Notes: a model not told the origin generated them from the sequence alone. A DNA stretch of 64,000 nt from Sphingomonas gellani (GCF_900110035.1 NZ_FOCF01000011.1:41248-105247); one strand, 5' to 3'; shown: positions 9,770-18,212, counted from the first letter of the stretch. Numbers and translations are program-made.

Positions 9770-10336
9770 TTAATCCGCGCCGCCGTCCTTCGCAAATGCG
9801 CGCGCGCCGGCGATGCCATCGATCTTCGCCTCCAGCCCGCCCAGCCGTTCCACCACCAGATTGTCGATCTTGGCATGAAGGCGCAGGATCTCCAGCTCCG
9901 CGCGCAGGTTGGTCTCGTAATCCAGCCGCGCGGCCAGCCGATCCTTCGTCGCCTGCCGGTTCTGACTCATCATGATGACCGGCGCCTGGATCGCGGCCAG
10001 CGTCGACAGCATCAGGTTCAGGAAGATGTACGGATACGGGTCGAACGCCATCCCGAAATGCGCCAGCACATCGGAATTGAGCAGCATCCAGCCGAGCAGC
10101 ACCGCGCTGAACCCGATGATGAAGCTCCACGACCCGCCGATCGCCGCGACCCGATCGGCCAGCCGGTCGCCATATCCGGCGCGCAGGTCCGCCTCGTCCG
10201 CCGCGTCGCGGCTGACCGGCGTGCCCGCCTCGATGCTGTCCAGGACGCGGCGTTCCTCCTCGCCCAGTTCCCCGCCCAGCGCCGGTGCGGGAATCAGGTG
10301 GCGGGCGAATTCTGCCTGGGGCGGATGGTTGGCCAT
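9770..10336 (-). CDS. DUF1003 domain membrane protein
   Basis: 188 residues. Two adjacent membrane helices lie in the middle (GSWSFIIGFSAVLLGWMLLN and FDPYPYIFLNLMLSTLAAIQ), followed by APVIMMSQNRQATKDRLAARLDYETNLRAELEI, a charged helical region probably forming a coiled coil on the cytoplasmic side. This layout and the SQNRQ..KDR...DYE.N sequence are diagnostic of DUF1003. Its function is unknown. It lies 30 bp upstream of yebC and may be transcribed with it. Confidence 0.88.
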   Translation of the reverse strand: MANHPPQAEFARHLIPAPALGGELGEEERRVLDSIEAGTPVSRDAADEADLRAGYGDRLADRVAAIGGSWSFIIGFSAVLLGWMLLNSDVLAHFGMAFDPYPYIFLNLMLSTLAAIQAPVIMMSQNRQATKDRLAARLDYETNLRAELEILRLHAKIDNLVVERLGGLEAKIDGIAGARAFAKDGGAD

Positions 10337-10451
10337 GAACGGGCATCCTGAACGGTGCGATGAATCGGAACTGCGGCGCCCCTAGCCGACGCCCGGCCCG
10401 CCGCAAAGCGCTTGCCCCCGCCCCTCCTGATCGGCCAAACGCGTGTCGATC

Positions 10452-11918
10452 ATGACCGTACGCGTAGACATGGGCACCGACGAGCGCGGGGCGCCCGTGA
10501 CCATGGACCTTGAGGAACTGCTCGCCACCCGATTGCTCGTGCAGGGCAATTCCGGGTCGGGAAAGTCGCACCTGCTGCGCCGCCTGCTGGAACGCTCCGC
10601 CGGGCAAGTGCAACAGGTGGTGATCGATCCCGAAGGGGACTTCGTCACCCTGTCCGCCTACGGCCATGTCGCGGTCGAGGCGGCGGATTATTCGGAACGC
10701 GAGATCGCGCGGATCGCCGCCCGCCTGCGCGAACACCGCGCCAGCGTGGTGCTCAGCCTGGAGGGGCTGGAAGCGGAGGGGCAGATGCGCTGCGCCGCCG
10801 CATTCCTGTCGGCGATGTTCGATGCGCCGCGCGAACACTGGTATCCCGCGCTGGTGGTGGTGGACGAGGCGCAGCTGTTCGCGCCCTCCGCCGGCGGCGA
10901 AGTGGCGGAGGAGGTGCGCCGCGCGTCGCTGTCCGCAATGACCAACCTGATGTGTCGGGGACGCAAGCGCGGCCTGGCCGGCGTCATCGCCACGCAGAGG
11001 CTGGCGAAGCTGGCCAAGAACGTCGCGGCGGAGGCGTCCAATTTCCTGATGGGCCGCACCTTCCTCGACATCGACATGGCGCGCGCGGCCGATCTGCTCG
11101 GCATGGACCGGCGCCAGGCGGACGCGATCCGCGACCTGCCGCGCGGCGCTTTCCTGGCGCTGGGTCCCGCCGTATCACGTCGCCCGCTGACCGTCCGCAT
11201 CGGCGCGGTGGAGACCAGCGCCCGCTCCTCCAGTCCCAAGCTGACGCCGCTGCCCAGCGCGCCGGTGGAGAACATGCAGGAACTGCTGTTCGCGGAGCCG
11301 GAACCCGACACCGCGCCCGCGCTGCCGTTCGACTTCGATCCCCGGCCCCGCCGTGTACCGGCTGAGGAACTGGAACACACCATCGCGCGTCCGCCGCTGC
11401 CGACCACCGCCGCGCCGCCTCCGCCGACCAAGACGGACGAGGAGGTGGAGGCGATCTACGCCGACGTGCTGCGCGCGATCGTGGAGGATGCCGAATCGAC
11501 GTTCCGCCCCGCCGGAGTGCTGTTCCAGGATTTCCAGGTGCGGTGCCGCATGGCCGGGCTGGCGCGTCCGGCGCTGGACCTGCCCGGCTTCACTCGCCGG
11601 CTGTCCGCCGCCCGCGCGGGCATCTTCACGCCCGAGGCGGAGGAGTGGGCCGACGCAATGGCGCTCGCGCACACGCTGCCCGACGACATGCTGGGCGCGT
11701 TCCTGCTGGTCGCACGCGCCGCGCGAGAGGGGGAGCCCTGCCCCCCGGACGAGGCGATCGCGCGCACCTACGGCACCAGCTCGCTCGGCCGGGTGCGCCG
11801 CCTGCTCGGCTATATCGAAAGCCGCGACCTGTTCGTGACCCGCACCGACCTGTCGGGCAAACGCTCCATCACCATCCCGCGCCTGGGCTGGACCACGGCG
11901 GCGAGTGAGGCGGCGTAG
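10452..11918 (+). CDS. HerA-like (DUF87/DUF853-type) ATPase with uncharacterised C-terminal domain
   Basis: About 488 residues from ATG 10452 (GTG 10443 is also in frame). Walker A is VQGNSGSGKSH near residues 31-41, and VIDPEGDF follows it as in HerA/FtsK-like ATPases. Walker B is LVVVDEAQLF, and sensor-like GVIATQRLAKL follows. The ATPase part ends near residue 250. A Pro/Ala linker (PPLPTTAAPPPPTKTDEE) leads to a C-terminal helical domain of about 150 residues that I do not recognise, ending in a winged-helix-like segment (RRLLGYIESRDLFVTRTDLSGKR). No nuclease such as NurA is beside it. DNA translocation or DNA-end processing is an inference from the ATPase family only. Confidence 0.75.
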   Translation: MTVRVDMGTDERGAPVTMDLEELLATRLLVQGNSGSGKSHLLRRLLERSAGQVQQVVIDPEGDFVTLSAYGHVAVEAADYSEREIARIAARLREHRASVVLSLEGLEAEGQMRCAAAFLSAMFDAPREHWYPALVVVDEAQLFAPSAGGEVAEEVRRASLSAMTNLMCRGRKRGLAGVIATQRLAKLAKNVAAEASNFLMGRTFLDIDMARAADLLGMDRRQADAIRDLPRGAFLALGPAVSRRPLTVRIGAVETSARSSSPKLTPLPSAPVENMQELLFAEPEPDTAPALPFDFDPRPRRVPAEELEHTIARPPLPTTAAPPPPTKTDEEVEAIYADVLRAIVEDAESTFRPAGVLFQDFQVRCRMAGLARPALDLPGFTRRLSAARAGIFTPEAEEWADAMALAHTLPDDMLGAFLLVARAAREGEPCPPDEAIARTYGTSSLGRVRRLLGYIESRDLFVTRTDLSGKRSITIPRLGWTTAASEAA

Positions 11919-11966
11919 GCGCTCACTCTCTTGCGGCCAATGTCGCGCCGCGGTCGATCATGCCCA

Positions 11967-11997
11967 TTGATGTTGACGCAGGGTCAAGCGGCATAAG
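11967..11997 (+). promoter_or_regulatory. MerR-type promoter and operator of the MerR-TipAS gene
   Basis: A -35-like TTGATG (11967-11972) and a -10-like CATAAG (11992-11997) are separated by 19 bp, the long spacer that marks promoters controlled by MerR-family proteins. The spacer carries the dyad TTGAC-GCAGG-GTCAA (11973-11987). The expected transcription start, about 7 bases after the -10, coincides with the ATG at 12004, so the message may be leaderless, although AAGGAG overlapping the -10 could also serve as a ribosome site on a longer message. Autoregulation by the encoded protein is inferred. Confidence 0.6.
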
Positions 11998-12003
11998 GAG
12001 CGC

Positions 12004-12816
12004 ATGGATGATTCGCTGCCCATCGATGAAGTGGTCCGCCGAACCGGCCTGACGTCGCGCGCGCTGCGCTTCTACGAGGCACGCGGCCTGATCTCCCCGC
12101 TCCGGACGGGCGCCGGCAGACGCTGGTTCGGCCCGGCCGAGCTGGAGCGGATCCATCGCATCGTCGCGCTGAAAAAGGCCGGGCTGACGCTTGGCGACAT
12201 CAAGCGCCTCTTCGACCGCAAGCCCGTCGACCTGGAAACCCTGTTGCGGGCGCAACGCAGGCGTCTGGCCAAACAGGTCAGCGAGGTCGCCGACGCGATC
12301 GGCCTCATCGATTCCGCATTGTCACGCATCGGCCGAGGCGAGCCGCTCGATGCCGCGACGCTTTGCTCGCTGATCCATGATGGAGATACGATCATGACGG
12401 ACCAAGCCAATGCGTGGCGTGAGATCATCGGCGACTATTACACGCCCGAGGAACAGGCCGAGTGGAAAGAGCACATGGCCGCCTCCCCCGAGTTCTCGCA
12501 GACAGCCTATCTGGACAAATGGCGCGAACTGAGCGCACGCATCGAGGCGTCCCTGCCGCTCGACCCGGCCAGCGATATTGCCCTCGCGTTCGTGCGGGAG
12601 TGGTTCGGCCTGCTCGAACCGTTCAGCCGCGCCGCGACCCCGACGATGTGGGCCGGCTCCATGCGGCTCTATGACGACATGGGCGCTTGGGAAGGGAAGG
12701 TCGATGCCGGCTTCTCGAAGCGAGTCTGGGACTTCATGCGCGACGCGGCCGCCGCTGCTCGAAGCGCCGGCAAGGATGTGGGGCCGCTACCCGAATGGAT
12801 GCAGCACCCCTCGTGA
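12004..12816 (+). CDS. MerR-family regulator with TipAS antibiotic-recognition domain
   Basis: 270 residues. The MerR winged helix-turn-helix covers about residues 5-75 (LPIDEVVRRTGLTSRALRFY ... LERIHRIVALKKAGLTLGDI). A dimerising helix follows. Residues about 140-265 form a TipAS-like helical domain (YYTPEEQAEWKEHMA; FVREWFGLLEPFSRAATPTMW; DAGFSKRVWDFMRDA). In Streptomyces TipA this domain traps thiopeptides and similar ligands; ligands in alphaproteobacteria are not known. A 19-bp-spacer promoter with a dyad sits immediately upstream. No obvious target operon is adjacent other than itself. Confidence 0.85.
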   Translation: MDDSLPIDEVVRRTGLTSRALRFYEARGLISPLRTGAGRRWFGPAELERIHRIVALKKAGLTLGDIKRLFDRKPVDLETLLRAQRRRLAKQVSEVADAIGLIDSALSRIGRGEPLDAATLCSLIHDGDTIMTDQANAWREIIGDYYTPEEQAEWKEHMAASPEFSQTAYLDKWRELSARIEASLPLDPASDIALAFVREWFGLLEPFSRAATPTMWAGSMRLYDDMGAWEGKVDAGFSKRVWDFMRDAAAAARSAGKDVGPLPEWMQHPS

Positions 12817-12831
12817 CGGCTGACCGTTCAC

Positions 12832-12866
12832 ACCGTCCGCTCGGCCAAGCCGGCCAGGCGGACGGT
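12832..12866. terminator. GC-rich hairpin between convergent genes
   Basis: ACCGTCCGC and GCGGACGGT form a perfect 9-bp stem around a 17-base loop, and the loop itself contains a GGCC/GGCC pairing. It lies between the ends of the MerR-TipAS gene and of the convergent gapR gene. There is no U-tract on either strand, so termination function is an inference. Confidence 0.4.
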
Positions 12867-12966
12867 TACGGTGTCTACGCGAATGTCCCGGGCGATCCGT
12901 TCGCCCTGTGTCGAAGCGTAATGTACAAACAGCCGGCACGGCGGACAGACCGGCCGCGCCATGCCA

Positions 12967-13248
12967 TCACAGCATGCCAAGCGCCTGCATGTACGTTTCC
13001 AGGATCGCTTCTTCTTCCTGATACTCTTCGCGCTTCTTCTTGCGGATCGACATGATCTTGCGAATTGCCTTGGGGTCGTACCCACGGCCCTTCGCCTCGG
13101 CCATCACGTCCTTGATGTCGTCCTGAATGCCCTTCTTCTCTTCTTCCAGGCGCTCGGCGCGCTCGATCAGCAGGCGCAGTTCCTCCGCGGCGACGTGACC
13201 GCCGCCCATGCCTTCGTTCCGTTCCTCGCGATCCGCCGCCATACCCAC
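12967..13248 (-). CDS. GapR-like nucleoid protein (DUF2312)
   Basis: 93 residues. The core is a long coiled coil ([20 protein letters not shown]) followed by the diagnostic [20 protein letters not shown] and the basic segment [16 protein letters not shown]. This matches the DUF2312 family, whose Caulobacter member GapR clamps overtwisted DNA ahead of forks and RNA polymerase and stimulates topoisomerases. The length is about that of the family. The ATG at 13248 could be replaced by the one two codons later. The neighbouring genes are convergent (MerR-TipAS) and same-strand (DUF1244). Confidence 0.9.
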   Translation of the reverse strand: MGMAADREERNEGMGGGHVAAEELRLLIERAERLEEEKKGIQDDIKDVMAEAKGRGYDPKAIRKIMSIRKKKREEYQEEEAILETYMQALGML

Positions 13249-13379
13249 CCGGCCAGGCCTTTCGCCCGCCGCTCCCTTTGTTCGATTCGAAATAGCGCGC
13301 CGACCGGCCGGCCGGCGACAGGGCCGCGCGTCTAGGCGTTAACCCCTTCGCGCTCAACCCCGACGACCGTGGCGGTCGA

Positions 13380-13670
13380 TCAGGCGTTCTTCTTCAGGCT
13401 CTCGGCCATGCGGGCCAGCTGTTCGGGTGTCGCATCGCTCTGGTGGCGCGCCTTCCACTCGGCCGACGGCATGCCGTGGATCGTCTCCCGCGCCGCCGCC
13501 TTGTCCAGATCGCCCGCTTCCGCGATCCAGTCGCCCAGGCAGTTGCGGCAGAAGCCCGCCAGTCCCATCAGGTCGATGTTCTGCGCGTCCGATCGGTGGC
13601 GCAGGTGGCGCACCAGCCGGCGGAACGCCGTGGCGGCCACCGCGTCGTCGAGTCGGTCCAGATCGTCCAT
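13380..13670 (-). CDS. DUF1244 domain protein
   Basis: 96 residues from ATG 13670 (an upstream start at 13685 adds five residues). The segment LVRHLRHRSDAQNIDLMGLAGFCRNCLGDW is the family signature, followed by IHGMPSAEWKARHQ. The motif GFCRNCL with two cysteines spaced by two residues suggests a metal or redox site but this has not been shown. DUF1244 is small, all-helical and widespread in proteobacteria, with no known role. Confidence 0.88.
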   Translation of the reverse strand: MDDLDRLDDAVAATAFRRLVRHLRHRSDAQNIDLMGLAGFCRNCLGDWIAEAGDLDKAAARETIHGMPSAEWKARHQSDATPEQLARMAESLKKNA

Positions 13671-13762
13671 GTCATGCGCCTCCAAGGTTGATCGCGCGCC
13701 ATTAAGGGCTAGAGGCTCGAGCCGAAAGCTATCCTCGTCGCCCCTTCCGTCCAGGAGTTACC

Positions 13763-15229
13763 ATGACCAAACCCATCGCCCCCCGCGCCCGCAAGGTGCG
13801 CGTGCTCGCGACACTGGGACCGGCCAGCAACGATCCGGAGATGATCGCGGCGCTGTATCAGGCGGGCGCCGACGCGTTCCGCGTCAACATGAGCCATGGC
13901 GACCAGCAGTCCAAGGTCGCGGTGATCCAGGCGATCCGCGCGCTGGAAAAGCGGTTCGGCCGGCCCAGCACCATCCTGGCCGACCTTCAGGGTCCGAAGC
14001 TGCGTGTCGGCCGCTTCGCCGAGGGGCGCGTAATGCTGGAAAAGGGGCAGACCTTTATCCTCGACCGCGACACGGCGCCCGGCGACGCGACCCGTGTCGA
14101 ACTGCCGCATCGTGAGATCTTCGAGGCGATCGAGCCGGGCGCGCGCCTGTTGCTGGACGACGGCAAGCTGGTGCTGCGCGTCGCGGAACACTCCGCCGAC
14201 CGTATCGTCACCACGGTGGAGGTCGGCGGCGCGCTGTCCAACAACAAGGGCCTGAACGTCCCCGACGTGGTGGTGCCGATGGCGGCGCTGACCGAAAAGG
14301 ACCGGTCGGACCTGGCCTTCGCCGTCGAACAGGGTGTCGACTGGATCGCCCTGTCCTTCGTGCAGCGGCCCGAGGACCTGATGGAGGCGCGCAAGCTGAT
14401 CGGCGGCAAGGCCGCGCTGCTCGCCAAGATCGAGAAGCCCGCCGCGATCGAGCGGCTGGACGAGATCGTCGAGCAGTGCGACGGCGTTATGGTCGCACGC
14501 GGCGACCTGGGCGTCGAACTGCCGCCGCAAACCGTGCCGCCGCTGCAGAAGCGGATCGTGGAGGTTTCCCGCCGCCTCGGCCGGCCGGTGGTGGTCGCGA
14601 CGCAGATGCTGGAATCGATGATCACCAGCCCCTCGCCGACGCGGGCGGAGGTGTCGGACGTCGCCACCGCGATCTACGACGGCGCGGACGCGATCATGCT
14701 GTCCGCCGAAAGCGCGGCGGGCAGCTGGCCGGTCGAATCGGTCGCGATGATGAACGACATCGGCGTGTCGGTCGAAAGCGATCCGATGCACGGCGACCGC
14801 GTCCACTTCACCGTGATGCGCCCGGACCCCACCACCGCCGACGCGCTAGCGGAATCGGCCAAGAACATCGCCGGGACCGTGTCGGCGAAGGCGATCATCT
14901 GCTTCACCTCGTCCGGCTCCACCGCCCGTCGCGTCGCGCGCGAGCGGCCGCCGGTGCCGATCATGGTGCTGACCCCGCAGGCGGAAACCGCCCGCAGGCT
15001 CGGCCTGCTCTGGGGCGTCCACGCGATCCACACCCGCGACGTCGAATCGTTCGAGGAGATGGTCGCCAAGTCGAAGCGGATGGCGCTACGTTCGGGCATC
15101 GCGGAGGCGGGCGACCGCGTCATCCTGATGGCCGGCGTTCCGTTCCGCACGCCGGGATCGACCAACGTGCTGCACGTGGTGCGGATCGTCGGCGACGAGC
15201 TGGACAATTACGACCTCGCCGCGGAGTAA
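13763..15229 (+). CDS. pyk: pyruvate kinase
   Basis: 488 residues. The N-terminus KVRVLATLGPASNDPEMI, the substrate segment FRVNMSHG, and the active-site lysine region LLAKIEKPAAIERLDEI followed by VMVARGDLGVEL (the divalent-metal Glu/Asp) are all standard. A C-terminal allosteric domain is present (AIICFTSSGSTARRVARERP). It makes pyruvate and ATP from phosphoenolpyruvate and ADP in lower glycolysis or Entner-Doudoroff metabolism. It has a clear ribosome site (CCAGGAG) before the ATG. A GC-rich hairpin follows the stop. Confidence 0.97.
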   Translation: MTKPIAPRARKVRVLATLGPASNDPEMIAALYQAGADAFRVNMSHGDQQSKVAVIQAIRALEKRFGRPSTILADLQGPKLRVGRFAEGRVMLEKGQTFILDRDTAPGDATRVELPHREIFEAIEPGARLLLDDGKLVLRVAEHSADRIVTTVEVGGALSNNKGLNVPDVVVPMAALTEKDRSDLAFAVEQGVDWIALSFVQRPEDLMEARKLIGGKAALLAKIEKPAAIERLDEIVEQCDGVMVARGDLGVELPPQTVPPLQKRIVEVSRRLGRPVVVATQMLESMITSPSPTRAEVSDVATAIYDGADAIMLSAESAAGSWPVESVAMMNDIGVSVESDPMHGDRVHFTVMRPDPTTADALAESAKNIAGTVSAKAIICFTSSGSTARRVARERPPVPIMVLTPQAETARRLGLLWGVHAIHTRDVESFEEMVAKSKRMALRSGIAEAGDRVILMAGVPFRTPGSTNVLHVVRIVGDELDNYDLAAE

Positions 15230-15237
15230 CGGAAGGA

Positions 15238-15265
15238 GCGCGGCGGCCGAAGCGGACCGCCGCGC
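15238..15265 (+). terminator. hairpin downstream of pyk
   Basis: GCGCGGCGG and CCGCCGCGC form a 9-bp perfect stem with a 10-base loop, 9 bases after the pyk stop codon. It is followed only by CCTTC rather than a run of T, so it would be a weak intrinsic terminator or an mRNA 3'-end stabiliser. Confidence 0.4.
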
Positions 15266-15287
15266 CCTTCGCGGCCCGCTCGGGCCA

Positions 15288-15392
15288 GTGTTCCGGCTGG
15301 TCCTGATCGGCGCGACGGCGCTGGTCGTGCTGTGGATCGCGCCGCAGCTGATCGCCGGGTTTGCGGACGGCTTCTTTCACGGACCCGGCTGA
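15288..15392 (+). CDS. possible 34-residue single-span membrane peptide
   Basis: A GTG-initiated frame reads FRLVLIGATALVVLWIAPQ, then LIAGFADGFFHGPG and TGA. The composition is one hydrophobic helix with a small polar tail, as in many short inner-membrane peptides. There is no convincing ribosome site in front of the GTG and the pyk hairpin lies just upstream, so translation is uncertain. The reading frame is open back into pyk, so a longer N-terminus cannot be excluded. Confidence 0.35.
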   Translation: MFRLVLIGATALVVLWIAPQLIAGFADGFFHGPG

Positions 15393-15496
15393 CCTTCACG
15401 CGTAAGGGCGCGCCTGCGCGCTATGCTACGGCCATATTGACGAGGCTGATGAGCGGCCCGCCCTGACCCTCGGGCGAGCCTTGACCCCGGCCGCCG

Positions 15497-16150
15497 TCAC
15501 CGTGCCGGGAGCAGGCCCCGCTGGACCAGATCCGCCCTCAGCGTCGGCGCATCGATGAAGCGGACCGCGTCCATGCCGACCGCCTGCGCGCCGGCGACAT
15601 TGTCGGCACGGTCGTCGATGAACAGCGCCTCTTCCGGATCGAGCCCGAACCGTGTCAGCGCCAGTCGGTAGATCGGCGCATGCGGCTTCACCATCCGCTC
15701 CGTTCCCGACACCACGATATCGCGGAAGCGGTCGAACATCGCCGCCTCCCGCGCCCGGAACGGCGGCCAGAACTCATGCGAGAAATTGGTTATGGCGAAC
15801 AGCGGCACGCCGGCCGCGTCCAGTTCGCCCACCAGATCGTCCATGCCGGGAATGGCGCCAGGAATCGTCTCGTTGAAGCGGGGACCCCAATGCGCGATCA
15901 GTTCGGCATGGTGCGGAAAGCGCGCGACCAGTTCCGCTGAGGTATCGGCGAAATCGCGCCCCTCGTCGTGCTGGAAATGCCATTCCTTCGTGACGACGTC
16001 CGCCAGAAACGCGTCGAGCGCCCGATCATCCCCGATCAGGCGCTGGTACAGGAACCGTGGGTCCCAATCGTACAGGACGTTGCCGACGTCGAAGACGACG
16101 GCACTCGGCCGATCCGCGGTCAGGCGATGGGAAGCGGGCACGCCGCCCAT
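15497..16150 (-). CDS. HAD-superfamily hydrolase (subfamily IA)
   Basis: 217 residues. Motif I is VVFDVGNVLYDWDP, in which the usual second Asp is Asn-like (DVGN), a common subfamily variant. Motif II is the Thr/Ser of AITNFSHE, motif III the Lys in MVKPHAPIY, and motif IV the acidic pair in FIDDRADNVAGA. The alpha-helical cap spans about residues 30-100. Such enzymes are phosphatases or dehalogenases; the substrate cannot be read from sequence. It is downstream of rpmJ with 22 bp between. Confidence 0.85.
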   Translation of the reverse strand: MGGVPASHRLTADRPSAVVFDVGNVLYDWDPRFLYQRLIGDDRALDAFLADVVTKEWHFQHDEGRDFADTSAELVARFPHHAELIAHWGPRFNETIPGAIPGMDDLVGELDAAGVPLFAITNFSHEFWPPFRAREAAMFDRFRDIVVSGTERMVKPHAPIYRLALTRFGLDPEEALFIDDRADNVAGAQAVGMDAVRFIDAPTLRADLVQRGLLPAR

Positions 16151-16172
16151 CCTGGCCGAACCGGCCGCCGGA

Positions 16173-16298
16173 TCAGCCCTGGCGGGCCTTGAACCGGCGC
16201 TGGGTCTTGTTGATGACGTAGGTGCGGCCGCGGCGGCGGATCACGCGGTTGTCGCGGTGACGACCCTTGAGCGACTTCAGCGAGTTGACGATCTTCAT
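16173..16298 (-). CDS. rpmJ: 50S ribosomal protein L36, cysteine-free form
   Basis: 41 residues: [20 protein letters not shown] followed by [21 protein letters not shown]. This is the longer L36 type without the zinc-binding Cys3-His set of E. coli RpmJ, so it does not need zinc. It is too short for a routine gene search and was found by reading the minus strand. The gene stands alone next to a HAD hydrolase, away from the main ribosomal operons. Confidence 0.95.
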   Translation of the reverse strand: MKIVNSLKSLKGRHRDNRVIRRRGRTYVINKTQRRFKARQG

Positions 16299-16467
16299 GA
16301 CGGGTTCTTTTCGCGCAGATTGAATAGGCCCTTGCGAGCCGGAAAGCAGCGCCGCCTAGCCAGCGGTCCGCGCAGAGTCAAGGATTCGGGCGTTCGGGGT
16401 ATCGCCGGACCCTTCCCGCGCGCATAAGCGTTTCCCAACCGCAACATTCCTGGAGGAACCCCGTCAA

Positions 16468-17106
16468 ATGCTCCGTCCGCTCGTCGTTCTGGGTCTCGCC
16501 GGCCTCGGCCTTGCCGCCTGCACCACGACCAGCCCCCTGCCGCCGACACAGGTGATCCGCTACCACCTGGCCAGCCCGTCCACCCCGATCGCGCGTGGCA
16601 CGATCGCCGTGGAACCGCTGCCCGGCGGCGCGCCCGCCTCGCTGGAATTCGCCAGCTATGCGGCGGCGGTACAGGACCAGCTGCTGCGCAACGGCTACAC
16701 GCTGGCGGCACCAGGCACGCGTTCGGACTTCGTCGCCACGGTGGACTTCCATCGTTCCACGGCCGATGCCCCGCCGCGTCGCTCGCCCGTTTCGATCGGC
16801 TTGGGCGGTGGCGGCTACAGCGGCGGATATCGTGGCGGCGGCGTCGGCCTGGGCGGCGGTTTGTCCTTTCCAATAGGCGGCAACAAGGCGCACAGCGTCA
16901 TCGTGACGGAGCTGAAGGTGATCATCAGCCGCCGCGCCGTACCGGGTGCCGCGGCCGGTGCCGGCCAGTTGTGGGACGGCAGCGCGCGCGGCTTCGCCGA
17001 CCTGAAGGCGAGCGACGCCGATGCCGACGCCCAGGCCCGCCGCATCGCCGCCGCCCTGTTCATGGGCTTCCCCGGCGAATCGGGCCGCACGGTCGAGGTG
17101 AAATGA
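16468..17106 (+). CDS. DUF4136 lipoprotein
   Basis: 212 residues with a lipoprotein signal (LVVLGLAGLGLAACTTT, lipobox LAAC). The mature part shows beta-strand blocks typical of DUF4136 (IARGTIAVEPLPG, LEFASYAAAVQDQLLRNGY, DFVATVDFH), a Gly-rich loop (GLGGGGYSGGYRGGG) and the C-terminal ARRIAAALFMGFPGESG. These are envelope proteins of unknown function. A good ribosome site (GGAGGAA) precedes the ATG. Its stop codon overlaps the start of the M14 peptidase gene (ATGA), implying translational coupling. Confidence 0.85.
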   Translation: MLRPLVVLGLAGLGLAACTTTSPLPPTQVIRYHLASPSTPIARGTIAVEPLPGGAPASLEFASYAAAVQDQLLRNGYTLAAPGTRSDFVATVDFHRSTADAPPRRSPVSIGLGGGGYSGGYRGGGVGLGGGLSFPIGGNKAHSVIVTELKVIISRRAVPGAAAGAGQLWDGSARGFADLKASDADADAQARRIAAALFMGFPGESGRTVEVK

Positions 17107-18212
17107 GCCTGCACATCGACGCCGGGTTCGACGGCGGCAACATCCGGGTCCTGTCGGTGGACGGGGACCGGGTGGAGCTGGAAATCGTTCGCGACCATCA
17201 GTCCGATTTCTTCCAATGGTTCTTCTTCCGCGTCGCCGGTGCGCGGGGTCGGTCACTGACGTTCCGCATCCTGAACGCGGGCCAGTCCGCCTATCCGATG
17301 GGCTGGCCGGATTACCGGGTGCGTGCCTCGGTCGACCGCGCGACGTGGCGGATGACCGATACGCGCTACACGGACGGCGTGCTGGAATGGCAGTGGCAGG
17401 GGGATGGCGACCTGGCCTGGTTCGCCTATTTCGCGCCCTATACCATGGAGATGCACCACGCGCTGGTCGCCCGCACCGCATTGCGGTCGGGGGTCACGCA
17501 TCGGCAGCTGGGCACCACGCTCGACGGCCAGTCGATCGACTATTTCCGCATCGGGTCCGGCGCGAAGCAGGTGTGGCTGTACGGCCGCCAGCATCCCGGC
17601 GAATCGATGACCGAATGGTGGATGGACGGCGCGCTCGAATGGCTGACCAGCGACGCGGCAACGGGTCTGCTGGACAAGGCGACGGTGCATGTCGTGCCCA
17701 ACATGAACCCGGACGGCACCCGGCGCGGGCACCTGCGCACCAACGCGGCGGGCGTGAACCTGAACCGCGAATGGAACGCGCCCTCCGCCGAGCGGAGCCC
17801 GGAGGTGCTGTGCGTCCGTGACGAGATGGACCGCACCGGCGTCCACTTCGCCATCGATGTCCATGGCGACGAGGCGATCCCCGCCAATTTCATCGCCGGA
17901 TATGAGGGCATTCCATCCTGGTCGGAGGATCACGGCGCAAAATTCTACGCGTTCGGCGATCGACTGGCGGCGCACACGCCCGATTTCCAAGTCGGACGCG
18001 GGTATGAAAAGGCGAGCGCCGGCAACGCCAACCTGTCCATGTCGACCAACCAGTTGGCAGAGCGGTTTGGCGCCGTGTCGGTCACGTTGGAGATGCCGTT
18101 CAAGGATCACTATCCCAATCCCGATCCCGAATTCGGCTGGTCGGCGGAACGGTCGCGGCGCCTGGGTGTGTCGTGCCTGGAGGTTCTGGCGGAGATGATC
18201 GACGACATCTGA
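17103..18212 (+). CDS. M14 zinc carboxypeptidase, cytosolic (AGBL/CCP-like) type
   Basis: 369 residues from the ATG that overlaps the previous stop codon. The N-terminal beta domain of about 120 residues is typical of the cytosolic carboxypeptidase branch (SDFFQWFFFRVAGARG). The M14 zinc ligands are His164 and Glu167 in GRQHPGES and His254 in DVHGDEA. NPDG (202-205) and NLNREW (219-224) give substrate binding, and Glu330 in VTLEMPFKDH is the catalytic base. No signal peptide is present, so it acts in the cytoplasm. Eukaryotic relatives remove glutamates from tubulin; bacterial substrates are unknown. Confidence 0.9.
   Translation: MSLHIDAGFDGGNIRVLSVDGDRVELEIVRDHQSDFFQWFFFRVAGARGRSLTFRILNAGQSAYPMGWPDYRVRASVDRATWRMTDTRYTDGVLEWQWQGDGDLAWFAYFAPYTMEMHHALVARTALRSGVTHRQLGTTLDGQSIDYFRIGSGAKQVWLYGRQHPGESMTEWWMDGALEWLTSDAATGLLDKATVHVVPNMNPDGTRRGHLRTNAAGVNLNREWNAPSAERSPEVLCVRDEMDRTGVHFAIDVHGDEAIPANFIAGYEGIPSWSEDHGAKFYAFGDRLAAHTPDFQVGRGYEKASAGNANLSMSTNQLAERFGAVSVTLEMPFKDHYPNPDPEFGWSAERSRRLGVSCLEVLAEMIDDI

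Noticed and set aside
8970..10838. A 622-codon open frame on the minus strand
   Set aside because: Arg/Gly-rich composition and overlap with yebC and DUF1003 on the same strand in another frame mark it as a high-GC shadow.
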